This document shows, in pieces, positions 10,092-21,497 of a stretch of DNA of 64,000 bases (position 1 is its first letter; every line of letters begins with the position of its first letter). This stretch comes from Hofstenia miamia (Eukaryota > Xenacoelomorpha > Acoela). The stretch covers positions 4,243,751 through 4,307,750 of the forward strand of contig SCFE01000005.1 in assembly GCA_004352715.1 (NCBI GenBank), read 5' to 3'. The notes under the pieces are model-generated. The model saw nothing but the letters and a program-made list of their open reading frames with translations. It did not search any database and had not been told where the DNA came from. The position numbers were made by a program, and so were the translations under genes.

Positions 10092-10525
10092 NNNNNNNNN
10101 NNNNNNNNNNNNNNNNNNNNNNNNNNNNNNNNNNNNNNNNNNNNNNNNNNNNNNNNNNNNNNNNNNNNNNNNNNNNNNNNNNNNNNNNNNNNNNNNNNNN
10201 NNNNNNNNNNNNNNNNNNNNNNNNNNNNNNNNNNNNNNNNNNNNNNNNNNNNNNNNNNNNNNNNNNNNNNNNNNNNNNNNNNNNNNNNNNNNNNNNNNNN
10301 NNNNNNNNNNNNNNNNNNNNNNNNNNNNNNNNNNNNNNNNNNNNNNNNNNNNNNNNNNNNNNNNNNNNNNNNNNNNNNNNNNNNNNNNNNNNNNNNNNNN
10401 NNNNNNNNNNNNNNNNNNNNNNNNNNNNNNNNNNNNNNNNNNNNNNNNNNNNNNNNNNNNNNNNNNNNNNNNNNNNNNNNNNNNNNNNNNNNNNNNNNNN
10501 NNNNNNNNNNNNNNNNNNNNNNNNN
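10092..10525. other. Assembly gap (434 N)
   Basis: Hides the leader-to-LTR junction and the outer part of the 5' LTR of element A. Confidence 1.
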
Positions 10526-11252
10526 CAGCTGAAGCAGAACATCCAGAAGTAAAGTGCTTAACCTATTGACTGGTGCTACCCTATTTGTCTCACTTGCTTA
10601 ATTTCTATCTCACTTCAGAAAATACAAACTCTCATTTTCATTGTTATCTCTCAGCTCACTATTAAATAATCTGTAATTGCCAGATATTCGTGCTAGCCAA
10701 CAGCATGGTATCATCACAGTATTAGGTTTTATAAGTGCATGTACGTGTTGAACTATGAAAGAGAGATTTATTATTTCCTTATACATAACCATATTCATAA
10801 CTTAATGAGTCCACAATTCGGACTGGGTAATCAATAGACCCCCAGAAGCAACGTGTCGCCCCGTGCTGGTGAAAGCACTCCCGAATTGTCGCTGATCTTA
10901 AGCAAAAAGTTTCATTAATATAATAAATAAATAGAAAATACAACGGTAAATACGGCAGTTGAGAGTAGATAAAATCTATTAAACTATTGCTACATTGTTC
11001 TCAGGTTTTATACAAATTGTTTAACTATTACCTGCCTTTGTTTACAATAATCAGATGTCAACGTAGTTTAACATGATCAAATTCTTTTCCCTCACAAAAT
11101 TAAATTTGAGCAACAATAAGCACCATCGAGGGGACATTAAACTAGCAGTAGTAACCTAAGATCGAAAATAGCTACTAACGTCATAGTGACGTAATAATAC
11201 AAAATAAATATTTAAAAGAATAAAATCGACAAAATCCCTGAGTGACTCTACA
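10526..11252 (-). repeat. 5' LTR of element A (partial, starts in the gap)
   Basis: Ends on the plus strand in GAGTGACTCTACA at 11,252, the same terminus as the LTRs at 18,181, 22,191 and 35,412. Internal blocks align with those LTRs (the CTCAGCTCA..., GCCAACAGCATGGTAT and CACTCCCGAATTGTCGCTG regions). Unlike those copies it keeps many CpG dinucleotides. A single CRE-like inverted repeat lies at 11,178-11,192. Confidence 0.85.
11178..11192. promoter_or_regulatory. CRE-like inverted repeat in U3 of element A 5' LTR
   Basis: ACGTCATAGTGACGT, two TGACGT half-sites in inverted orientation, about 60 bp from the U3 end. Conserved in the 3' LTR. In the LTR at 17,268-18,181 the aligned sequence is CATCACTATGATGTAA, where both CpGs are lost. 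Confidence 0.45.
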
Positions 11253-12065
11253 TTAGTATAGTTATGATAAAAGCAACATCAATAAATTTGCCAATGATAA
11301 TGGACTTAATGCTCACATCATTCTTTTCCAAATCCACAATTTATAGCCAACCAGGGGTTGCAAACACTAAATTAAGCAATTCAATGTGCCCAAATTATGG
11401 AGAAGAGGCAATTGGTTTCGTAGAGTTGCAGCGAATTCAAGATTGCTGCACAGTGAAATGTTTAATTACTCCTGAACACAAGATTGACTCCTCCCCTTAT
11501 TAATGCATTATTGAAGTGGATGAAAAAAATTTGGAAATATTGTCTGCAACATGTAAGGGTATGTTGCCTAAGCAGGGGGATGTAAACTTGTAGTTGCATT
11601 TATTATGCAGTTGTATGGTCGAAATGTTGAACCCTCTACAACAGGTGTCAAATGCTATTGGAGAAAATCACAGCTGTCTCTTGCAAAGGCGTCCTTCATT
11701 AAAGTAAATTGTTTTTTGTTTGAATTCTACTAACACATATTTGGGAATCAGATTTTTCAAATTCATTGAGTTTCTCAAACTCTTCTATAAATTTACAAAA
11801 TTCCACATTTATTGATGACGCAATTTCTGTCATTTCCCCAAGCTTGTTGCTTGCTAAGCACAAATCTGCAAACATTTTATCAAGTGCATACAGAGATATG
11901 CTAATAATATCTTTTAAAAAACACATAAAAGGTTCTGCAGATGATTTTTTAAAGCATGTTGAAGAATCTTTAGCATCAGCATTTCCTTCCATTTTACAAG
12001 ATTTGGAACAGAGACACTGAGCCAATCAAGATGCAACACATGGAAGAAATTAAGGATTTCACATG
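11253..12065. other. Unassigned sequence with short open frames
   Basis: Plus-strand frame of 79 codons at 11,264-11,503 and opposing 84- and 108-codon frames near 11,699-12,025. None shows a motif I recognise. The stretch could be the decayed upstream part of the YqaJ-like remnant that follows, but I cannot align it. Confidence 0.3.
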
Positions 12066-12337
12066 ACTATGTAATTGAAGTGAAGTCCCTTGAAAAGAGC
12101 AATAGAGTGATCTCCTATTATGATGATAATTTTAAGTTAACCCCCAAGTGCTATGCACAAATCCAGTTACAAATGCTGATGGCTGAAAAGAATGCTGGAA
12201 TATTTTGTGTTGGTATTCCAAACAAGGATGCCACTGATTTTCAATTGACTACCATTAAGGTTGAATTTAATGGAGATTTCATACTTGTTATGCGACATGT
12301 TGGAACAAAACTGCACTTATATCTCATATTACTCTAA
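12066..12337 (+). pseudogene. YqaJ/lambda-exonuclease-like recombinase remnant
   Basis: Plus-strand frame running from about 12,066 (an ATG at 12,080 is internal) to TAA before 12,338. The fragment reads YVIEVKSLEK, then SYYDDNFKLTPKCYAQIQLQ, then AGIFCVGIPNKD and IKVEFNGDFI. The E-x-K pair followed by 'Y-x-Q-x-Q-x-Q' and a final hydrophobic strand is the C-terminal half of the PD-(D/E)xK YqaJ exonuclease fold, a 5'-3' exonuclease for recombination. It occurs in phages and in proteins carried by many animal transposons. The N-terminal half, with the GxxPD motif, is not recognisable. Most likely transposon debris. Confidence 0.5.
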
Positions 12338-13605
12338 AAAGTAAATAATCATTGTTTGGTGATCATTGAAAAAATATAATCTGTGTAACTAATATATAAA
12401 TCAAAAAAGAATCAGTCTTCAACCTGAAATGAATAAGCAATTGAAGATCTCAGAAAAAATCCATTATTTTAAAGTTTCAATATTGAAAAATATAAATATA
12501 AAAACTTGGAATTGTATTGAAGTCTATGAGAACTATTGAACTTGAAATTTTTTTTAAAAAAATGTGCTAACTCAAAACATAAAAACTTGAATGACATAAA
12601 CAATACATTTAATACATAACCTATTATAGTTATTGGTATAAATATAAGCTAAGTTGCATTCAACACATATGTTTATTGGAGTTACATCAAGAATTTCAAC
12701 AACTTGAATGTGTTAGCAATCAAAGATCTCAGAAAATAAAAATAAATCAATAAAATGTGAACTTGCAATATTTGTAAAAAAATCCAATATTACAATATAA
12801 AAACTTGGAATTATTTAAATCTGAAGAAACTCTATCAAACTTGAAATTTTCTTCAAAAAAATATGCTAACTTGTAAATCCTGAATGATATAAACAAAATA
12901 AAATACATAACACATAACACTGTTATAGTTTTCAGTATTTGTAAGAGGTCAGAAATGACATAACAAAATTCAAAAATGTAGTGGGATTAAAACAAAATCT
13001 GTAATATTTTAAAATCTAGGAAATTTTAAAAACTGGAAACCATTTTTTTGCTAATTTTGCTACTGATTATATAGAAATTATATATTTTAAAACATTTCAA
13101 AATTTCATGAATATCCCCCATTGGGAAAAATCCACAAAATTGTAATTTTTCTTAAATTGGCCTTTTTTAATATTTTCACATGAAAATCATAAAAAAGTGG
13201 AGACCTAGTATTAATTTTTCATATATTTGAAGGAAATTAATTATTTGTAGATTAATTGCATTACCATTTTTGTTGATGTCATTACTGCTGTTCAGCAGTC
13301 TTTAATATTTATTAACACTAAGGATGTAACAACTATTGTTAAATTCAAAGTATATTCTTCATTATAAGTAAATACAGCAGTACTATGTTTAGACTATATC
13401 AACAAATGTCAACAACAGAAATGACGTCCAGAAAACTTAATTTTATCTAAATATAAAAAAAAATTAGGCTTTTTCTCCTCTTATTGGGATTATTGTAGGA
13501 TATCATGTAAAATAAACACACTTAAAAAAATCAAAATTTTGTAAATCTCATCATTTCAATTTAACAATAATTATATAGGTTGGTACTTTTTACCAACATA
13601 CAGAA
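12338..13605. other. AT-rich, CpG-free intergenic DNA
   Basis: No gene. Repeated phrases such as AAAAACTTGGAATT...GAACTTGAAATTTT (12,500-12,560 and 12,800-12,850) suggest an old imperfect duplication of about 300 bp. Confidence 0.5.
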
Positions 13606-13738
13606 AAGGGTTTTTGAGTGCTCAGAATGTTAAGAACTTGAACTCAAATAAGCTCACAAAAATCAATCAGAAAACTTGAAAGAGAAATCATCAAAACTTG
13701 CACTCAAGAAAACCCACTTGAAAATACTGTAAAACTTA
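13606..13738 (+). repeat. Dispersed repeat R1, copy 1
   Basis: Begins AGGGTTTTTGAGTGCTCAGA and contains AAGAACTTGAACTCAAATAA and ACTTGAAAATACTG. Two diverged copies lie in reverse orientation at 39,828-39,956 and 40,210-40,348. No coding potential and no terminal repeats seen. Similar ACTTGAACTCA phrases continue to about 13,930. Confidence 0.6.
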
Positions 13739-14053
13739 AATTTCAAATTCTTTACTAATCAATAATAACTATTTTTTAGCTTAGAATTATTGTAAAATAA
13801 ATGTTTTTATCCTAAAAGCTCAGAATTAGAAAAAAGCTTGATCAAACTCAAAATTCTCTTTAAAAAATACTAGAACTCAAACTTGAAATTTAAGAACTTG
13901 AACTCAGTTGAAGTAACTCAAACTCAACTACAAAATCATTTACAGAAGATTGACATATCATATCTTTACAACAAAATTAACAAAAATTAAGCAAGAATGA
14001 GCTATGAAGATCAATAAAATTCAATGGGTAGGTCAAAACTGTATAATTTTGTG

Positions 14054-14502
14054 TTAAAGGGCACCTAGATGTCCTTCTATATAGGTTAGTTATGCAGTTA
14101 GAAGTTTTTGTTGTTATGCATTTCTTTCATTAACTAAAATAGTTATTAATGCAACCACCTAAATTGCATGAGATGAGAAAAACACTGAGCTTAGGTTTTC
14201 AACTTAGCACATAGGTTTTACTCACTGTGCCCAAGAATATTAGGGCTTCTCTTTTCCTATTCTCTAATAGTGCTCTAGTCCTATGTGACTATTTCACCAG
14301 GTTATCTATTTCAGGTTGGCAGAGTGTGGCCACTCTTCCCTCTCACAATCTCTTGTTTACTTTTTACTTTTACTAGGAAGGGGTACTATAGTAGGAGGAG
14401 TTAATTATTTACACTGTAGCTTTGGTAAATCTATGCTTTGACACAAATCACTCATTAGATAGGGATCTAGAACTGCTTGATGATTTTCATGCTGATGCCA
14501 CA
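14054..14502 (+). repeat. Dispersed repeat R2, copy 1
   Basis: About 450 bp that recurs in the same orientation at 35,544-36,012. Shared blocks include TTAAAGGGCACCTAGATG, GTTTTTGTTGTTATGCATTT, ATGAGAAAAACACTGAGCTT, AGGAAGGGGTACTATA and TTTTCATGCTGATGCCACA. Non-coding; class unknown. Confidence 0.75.
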
Positions 14503-15362
14503 TGGTGACCACTGCAGGCCTCCAAGTACAAGTATCATTTATAAATAACTATACTCCTGTCTGGGAAACAATGATATAACCAACAGAAAGATGCTGAACT
14601 CCATGAGAGAAGAATTGGAGCTTTATTGAAATTAGAATTTCATTTGAGATCTACCAATTTATTTGCCATCAATAACCCAAAAATTTTTTTAGAAAAGCAA
14701 ATTTTAACCAGGCAAACCTACTCTTAATTATTGCTAGTTACACTGTACCTGTTGAATTCTCTTTAACTTCACAAAAACTAATAATGCCAAGCACACAAAT
14801 TCAAAAATCAAAGGAAACCCCAAAAAAGCTAGTCAAACCCCATAAGCAAGTAGCAACTAATCAAAAAATTCTTTTTTCAAAAGTGAAATCATATACCTTA
14901 AAGAAAAAATTTATCTTTTGCAGAACAACAAATAACAAAACCTTTTGGCACTGCAGCATTGACTTTCCTTCCAGACAAATTGGACAAGGAAATTCTTCAT
15001 GACTTGACACCACTCAGCATCATGTCAGGATCACCATTTAGAATCACTGGGTTGATTTTAGTGAACAAGAGAACATGTTTAAACTATTTCTCTATTTACA
15101 GATGCTTGGGTGTCTTATATACAATGCATATTTACAATATTTACAAACATGAATACTAGTCAAAATGAAAAGCATGTGATCTGGCCAAAAAAACAACTAC
15201 TGACTGATGTTACATGCTGCCCCAGGCCAGACTCCATAATTTTTCATTGTGTACCCAATTGATGAGGATCTGGCCCAATTGTATCAATTTGACAGATTTT
15301 CACTCAAACATGCAAAACAAAGAAGTATGCATGGCTAACTCACTTTTGATGGGGTTCATTTT
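14503..15362. other. AT-rich sequence without a recognisable gene
   Basis: Short frames only (66-97 codons), none with a recognisable domain. The right part may belong to the LTR of element E, because the ORF3 3' end and a G-rich tract lie just beyond it. Confidence 0.3.
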
Positions 15363-15542
15363 GTGTAGAGGCATTGGATTTAACCTTCAAAACCAGGCCA
15401 ATGTTCAGCATGACACATCCCATACACCAATTGTGGCCAAATGTTCAAGGCAATTACAAATTCATGTAAATATTGTACAATTAATATTATTAATTTCAAA
15501 ATACTAATTACCAAAATGTTTGTAAAGTCAGTGGTTGATGCC

Positions 15543-15567
15543 ACACCCCCCCTCTAAGCTGACTATT
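15543..15567 (-). promoter_or_regulatory. Polypurine tract of element E
   Basis: On the minus strand, AGAGGGGGGGTGTGGCATC follows the ORF3 stop. This is the expected polypurine tract and LTR start. The downstream sequence starts TGTGGCAT, unlike the TGTAGA start of the LTRs in A and B, so E may be a different subfamily. Copy 2 has the same tract at 18,592-18,616. Confidence 0.45.
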
Positions 15568-17267
15568 TCAGTTCACCAGTTCAATGATGTCTGGTGGTCT
15601 GAGTTGCTGAGCATGTTGTAACAATGAGATAGCATGTAGAGTGCTCCAAGATAAGATATCAGAGAATTCAATTGAGTGAGTTGCATAGCAAATTGATTCC
15701 AATTCTGTTGTAAGAGTTTTAGTAACTTTGTAAAACTTTAGGTTGATCATTTTTGTAGATATTGGTAAGGCATTCCACAATGAATTGATTTTTCTGGTAA
15801 AAATATTGCAAAACTTGTAGTAGAGATGTAATTCTTTTAAGGCTATGAGTAGTGTCATATGAGCATCAATGTCAGAAGCATGAGCTTCATCTTCCTTGAT
15901 TGTAGTATCCAGATAAAAGAATTTAAAGAAAGAGTATAGATTAGTATGAGATTTAAAATCATCAAAATAAATTGATATGTGTTCATTGAGTATCTCCTTT
16001 GTAATTACATCAGGATTATTCATTTTGGCTCACATAATTGTGATAATTTCAATGCATTTTGTAACATTATAGTATTTACACATTGTTTAAATTAAATTGG
16101 TGAAGAGGAGGTTGTTCATTCCAGAAAATATGATAACAGTTTTAGATGGAAGCTTTGTGAGGGAATGTTTGAGGTATTCAATTTGATCAGTTACAGGTTT
16201 ACCATTTCTGAAGACATACTCTAGTGTTACATGCCCATCAGCATAGAGATGTGAGGTATCATCATTTCTAATTAATTTTTGTTGGCTCTGTTGTATTTTT
16301 CCAAGTGTAGGGTTTTAATGAGATCACCTAGATTGTTAATGTACTGGTCCTCTTCAGGTAGCAGGATGTGCACACAGCATGTTTTCTTGTGAGCTGATCT
16401 CCATGCTTGTTGTAAAATAGTGATGTGGATGAGTGGGCTGGGGATACAGTAATTGGTTTCTGTTTTGATTGCTTCTTACACAGAGATATCAGTAGTAGGA
16501 GTGATGTCCAAATTTGTGATGCCTATGGAAACAGGAAAGTTCTCCTGTGAGTGAACTCTGTGTTTCCATAGGGTATCAGAGCTGTAATAAGGACAGAGAC
16601 ATTCAATTGTAATATCTGAAAAGACATGTTTGGAAGTTGTATATTCCACATTGAATGCTAGTTGTGAGTGTGACTTGAGTAAAAGTGTGATATTAGTTTT
16701 AGACTATGCTTCTGTAAAACAAGTTTTCATGAATGAGATATTATCACTTTCTTTCATGACATTGTACTGGCTTTTGTAACACATATGAGATAGGTAGACA
16801 CGTCTGTTTTAACCCACTCATTTTGTGGTGGTAGTATTTTTTGAGGTTGTTCTCTTTGATGATAGTTTGGTGGAGTGTCATTAGAGGTATTTTGGTGGAT
16901 AACATGATATCCTTGTTAATTTGCAGTTGCTGTGGTGATTGGATTGCTTGTTCTAGAATCTCAATCAGAATGCATTTTCATCCGTATTTTCAATATTTCA
17001 ATGTAGTTGTTAACATGTTGTAAGAGTTTCCTGATAATATTTACTGTATTAATTGAAAAGAATTTTGTTTTTAAAAACCATGAGGCATTTACTGGATTTG
17101 TTGTAGTAATTGAGTGTTGAATGCTGTTTGTGACAAATGAGATGGGTCAATGACAGTGGTGCATAGGTATCCAAGAGAGAAAACAACTTTGTGTTGCAGG
17201 TAGCTCCCCACATATATTTCTTGCAGGTGTCAGAAAACATATCAATATCTTTTGTTGGCTTAATTAG
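15568..17267 (-). pseudogene. ORF3 C-terminal half, element E copy 1
   Basis: Minus strand, N to C: DMFSDTCKKYMWGAT at the LTR edge, a Gln-rich linker, a segment ending GDLIKTLHLEKYN, then LYADGHVTLEYVF, VIIFSGMNNLLF, CIEIITIM, ISIYFDDFKSH, FKFFYLDTTIKEDEAHASD and FTRKINSLWNALPIS, closing PPDIIELVN before a stop. The last 151 codons (15,568-16,023) are uninterrupted; upstream are several stops, including a TGA at 16,030-16,032 that copy F shares. It aligns block by block with F and B. Family not recognised; a weak SGNH-hydrolase-like layout is discussed in the findings. Confidence 0.7.
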
Positions 17268-18181
17268 TGTAGAATCACAGGTGTGCTCTGGCTACTCCAG
17301 TGGTACTGAGAAACTCAAAGGTTAACAAAGGTTGCAGAGGCTACCATTGTAGAGAGTGACCCACATTCTAGCAAAAAAGAGAACATTGGTGGTTCACTGA
17401 TTCAATAAAGAAAAACAGAAACTATCCACCAAGAATATATTTCCTGTAGAGACCAATTCACATGGCATCATACTGAAGCCAAATCTTTGAAGCCATCCTC
17501 ACTCACCAAGGTGCTAATTGTGCACATCCAGTAATAATTTATAGCTCAAAAAAACAATTTAGCTCAGGGTCCTATTATCTCAGCTCATGTTAATAATAAA
17601 ACAAAAGGCATGTAGTTACCATGCATTCACATTTGCCAACTGCATATTATATTTAAGGTGTGATGTTTAAGTGCATGTACAAAATGAAATGTCAAAATAA
17701 AAGTTGCTATTCCCTTCATGTACATGTAGCTGTAACTTAAAGTGACTATGATTTGGGCTGCCATCTGTTAAGGAGTTAGTTGTTGCCCCTGACACAGCAG
17801 AGTAACTCCCAAATTGTTGCTGGATCCTAATCAAAATTTATTAAGTTAAAATCCATGAAAAATCTAAAAAGGGGTTAGCAAAGTAATAAAATTCAAAGAA
17901 GCAAACAATGTTGAAGCAAGAATAAATTTTATTGTGCATTTGCTACAGGCTTCTCATATTTATAACAATCATGAGTTCCCTTGCAAAATTAAATGAGAAA
18001 TAAGATGTCAGATCAAATCAAGGGGACAAATAATAAAATGATTGAATAACTGCACTTGAAAGTAGAATAAATTGATATAAATAAATTGATAGCAACAATC
18101 ACTACATCACTATGATGTAACACTAAATTAGAGTGCCAAATAATCAAAATAATCAAAATAGGGTCCCTGAGTGACTCTACA
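17268..18181 (-). repeat. Solo LTR inserted in ORF3 of element E, copy 1
   Basis: 914 bp from TGTAGAATCACAGG to GAGTGACTCTACA, with no internal element sequence. It splits ORF3: right of it (18,182-18,410) the minus strand reads ...LLITLISNKL, left of it LIKPTKDIDMFSDT. Removing the LTR and one flank copy restores register with D (SNQLGICPSDINIFSDT). Flanks TTAG/CTAG are a likely 4-bp target duplication with one mismatch. Solo LTRs arise by recombination between the two LTRs of an inserted element. Confidence 0.9.
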
Positions 18182-18410
18182 CTAGTTTATTGCTAATGAG
18201 TGTTATTAGTAAAGAGCCAAGAGGATTTTCCTTGTTAATGATATGTGAGTAGTACTTCTCAAAAAGATTAGCAGGTCTAGCTTGTTTCCCTTGTGGTGAC
18301 ATGAGTAGTGACATTCTGTACAAAAGCCAATTCTTTAATTTTATGGAGATAGGAACAACAGAGAATTTGTGGTATTTGCTTTTTCAGATGGAGTTACAAG
18401 TTTTGTGAGA
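18182..18410 (-). pseudogene. ORF3 middle segment, element E copy 1
   Basis: Continuation of the split ORF3. The minus strand reads VVPISIKLKNWLLYRMSLLMS and LFEKYYSHIINKENPLGS, matching copy D (CPLTWKVKNWLLYKCS; FEKYYARLVG). Ends at the single-N junction. Confidence 0.7.
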
Positions 18411-18411
18411 N
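18411..18411. other. Single-N contig junction
   Basis: Joins the end of the first 3.05-kb copy to the start of the second. Sequence on either side belongs to the same duplicated unit. Confidence 0.9.
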
Positions 18412-18616
18412 GTGTAGAGGCATTGGATTTAACCTTCAAAACCAGGCCAATGTTCAGCATGACACATCCCATACACCAATTGTGGCCAAATGTTCAAGGC
18501 AATTACAAATTCATGTAAATATTGTACAATTAATATTATTAATTTCAAAATACTAATTACCAAAATGTTTGTAAAGTCAGTGGTTGATGCCACACCCCCC
18601 CTCTAAGCTGACTATT

Positions 18617-20316
18617 TCAGTTCACCAGTTCAATGATGTCTGGTGGTCTGAGTTGCTGAGCATGTTGTAACAATGAGATAGCATGTAGAGTGCTCCAAGA
18701 TAAGATATCAGAGAATTCAATTGAGTGAGTTGCATAGCAAATTGATTCCAATTCTGTTGTAAGAGTTTTAGTAACTTTGTAAAACTTTAGGTTGATCATT
18801 TTTGTAGATATTGGTAAGGCATTCCACAATGAATTGATTTTTCTGGTAAAAATATTGCAAAACTTGTAGTAGAGATGTAATTCTTTTAAGGCTATGAGTA
18901 GTGTCATATGAGCATCAATGTCAGAAGCATGAGCTTCATCTTCCTTGATTGTAGTATCCAGATAAAAGAATTTAAAGAAAGAGTATAGATTAGTATGAGA
19001 TTTAAAATCATCAAAATAAATTGATATGTGTTCATTGAGTATCTCCTTTGTAATTACATCAGGATTATTCATTTTGGCTCACATAATTGTGATAATTTCA
19101 ATGCATTTTGTAACATTATAGTATTTACACATTGTTTAAATTAAATTGGTGAAGAGGAGGTTGTTCATTCCAGAAAATATGATAACAGTTTTAGATGGAA
19201 GCTTTGTGAGGGAATGTTTGAGGTATTCAATTTGATCAGTTACAGGTTTACCATTTCTGAAGACATACTCTAGTGTTACATGCCCATCAGCATAGAGATG
19301 TGAGGTATCATCATTTCTAATTAATTTTTGTTGGCTCTGTTGTATTTTTCCAAGTGTAGGGTTTTAATGAGATCACCTAGATTGTTAATGTACTGGTCCT
19401 CTTCAGGTAGCAGGATGTGCACACAGCATGTTTTCTTGTGAGCTGATCTCCATGCTTGTTGTAAAATAGTGATGTGGATGAGTGGGCTGGGGATACAGTA
19501 ATTGGTTTCTGTTTTGATTGCTTCTTACACAGAGATATCAGTAGTAGGAGTGATGTCCAAATTTGTGATGCCTATGGAAACAGGAAAGTTCTCCTGTGAG
19601 TGAACTCTGTGTTTCCATAGGGTATCAGAGCTGTAATAAGGACAGAGACATTCAATTGTAATATCTGAAAAGACATGTTTGGAAGTTGTATATTCCACAT
19701 TGAATGCTAGTTGTGAGTGTGACTTGAGTAAAAGTGTGATATTAGTTTTAGACTATGCTTCTGTAAAACAAGTTTTCATGAATGAGATATTATCACTTTC
19801 TTTCATGACATTGTACTGGCTTTTGTAACACATATGAGATAGGTAGACACGTCTGTTTTAACCCACTCATTTTGTGGTGGTAGTATTTTTTGAGGTTGTT
19901 CTCTTTGATGATAGTTTGGTGGAGTGTCATTAGAGGTATTTTGGTGGATAACATGATATCCTTGTTAATTTGCAGTTGCTGTGGTGATTGGATTGCTTGT
20001 TCTAGAATCTCAATCAGAATGCATTTTCATCCGTATTTTCAATATTTCAATGTAGTTGTTAACATGTTGTAAGAGTTTCCTGATAATATTTACTGTATTA
20101 ATTGAAAAGAATTTTGTTTTTAAAAACCATGAGGCATTTACTGGATTTGTTGTAGTAATTGAGTGTTGAATGCTGTTTGTGACAAATGAGATGGGTCAAT
20201 GACAGTGGTGCATAGGTATCCAAGAGAGAAAACAACTTTGTGTTGCAGGTAGCTCCCCACATATATTTCTTGCAGGTGTCAGAAAACATATCAATATCTT
20301 TTGTTGGCTTAATTAG
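18617..20316 (-). pseudogene. ORF3 C-terminal half, element E copy 2
   Basis: Same sequence as 15,568-17,267: 151-codon intact C-terminal frame (18,617-19,072), interrupted middle and KKYMWGAT block at the LTR edge. It probably represents the same locus counted twice. Confidence 0.7.
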
Positions 20317-21229
20317 TGTAGAATCACAGGTGTGCTCTGGCTACTCCAGTGGTACTGAGAAACTCAAAGGTTAACAAAGGTTGCAGAGGCTACCATTGTA
20401 GAGAGTGACCCACATTCTAGCAAAAAAGAGAACATTGGTGGTTCACTGATTCAATAAAGAAAAACAGAAACTATCCACCAAGAATATATTTCCTGTAGAG
20501 ACCAATTCACATGGCATCATACTGAAGCCAAATCTTTGAAGCCATCCTCACTCACCAAGGTGCTAATTGTGCACATCCAGTAATAATTTATAGCTCAAAA
20601 AAACAATTTAGCTCAGGGTCCTATTATCTCAGCTCATGTTAATAATAAAACAAAAGGCATGTAGTTACCATGCATTCACATTTGCCAACTGCATATTATA
20701 TTTAAGGTGTGATGTTTAAGTGCATGTACAAAATGAAATGTCAAAATAAAAGTTGCTATTCCCTTCATGTACATGTAGCTGTAACTTAAAGTGACTATGA
20801 TTTGGGCTGCCATCTGTTAAGGAGTTAGTTGTTGCCCCTGACACAGCAGAGTAACTCCCAAATTGTTGCTGGATCCTAATCAAAATTTATTAAGTTAAAA
20901 TCCATGAAAAATCTAAAAAGGGGTTAGCAAAGTAATAAAATTCAAAGAAGCAAACAATGTTGAAGCAAGAATAAATTTTATTGTGCATTTGCTACAGGCT
21001 TCTCATATTTATAACAATCATGAGTTCCCTTGCAAAAATAATGAGAAATAAGATGTCAGATCAAATCAAGGGGACAAATAATAAAATGATTGAATAACTG
21101 CACTTGAAAGTAGAATAAATTGATATAAATAAATTGATAGCAACAATCACTACATCACTATGATGTAACACTAAATTAGAGTGCCAAATAATCAAAATAA
21201 TCAAAATAGGGTCCCTGAGTGACTCTACA
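20317..21229 (-). repeat. Solo LTR in ORF3 of element E, copy 2
   Basis: Second copy of the 17,268-18,181 LTR, one base shorter. Confidence 0.9.
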
Positions 21230-21497
21230 CTAGTTTATTGCTAATGAGTGTTATTAGTAAAGAGCCAAGAGGATTTTCCTTGTTAATGATATGTGAGTAG
21301 TACTTCTCAAAAAGATTAGCAGGTCTAGCTTGTTTCCCTTGTGGTGACATGAGTAGTGACATTCTGTACAAAAGCCAATTCTTTAATTTTATGGAGATAG
21401 GAACAACAGAGAATTTGTGGTATTTGCTTTTTCAGATGGAGTTACAAGTTTTGTGAGATATTGGAAATTCTAATGTGGGGTTTTTGGTTAGATATAT
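21230..21497 (-). pseudogene. ORF3 middle segment, element E copy 2 (extends further than copy 1)
   Basis: Minus strand adds IYLTKNPTLEFPISHKT upstream of the segment seen in copy 1, matching D (AIYLTKDPQLQIPMSHEK). The frame is cut at 21,497 by the next LTR. Confidence 0.65.

Larger units (their letters stand above)
15363..18410. repeat. 3.05-kb direct duplication, copy 1
   Basis: Matches 18,412-21,458 almost base for base (offset 3049, falling to 3048 after a 1-bp difference near 17,977 / 21,027). The copies are separated only by one N, so overlapping contig ends or two haplotypes left unmerged are more likely than a real tandem duplication. Confidence 0.9.
18412..21458. repeat. 3.05-kb direct duplication, copy 2
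   Basis: Second copy of 15,363-18,410. It differs by a small change near 21,027 (CTTGCAAAAATAATG against CTTGCAAAATTAAATG) and continues beyond 21,458 into sequence the first copy lacks, consistent with contig overlap. Confidence 0.9.

Noticed and set aside
15568-16023. FTRKINSLWNALP as the C-terminal end of a CR1/jockey LINE ('R...LWNSLP')
   Set aside because: The resemblance is limited to a few residues; copies B and F diverge there, and the frame is continuous with ORF3 blocks upstream.
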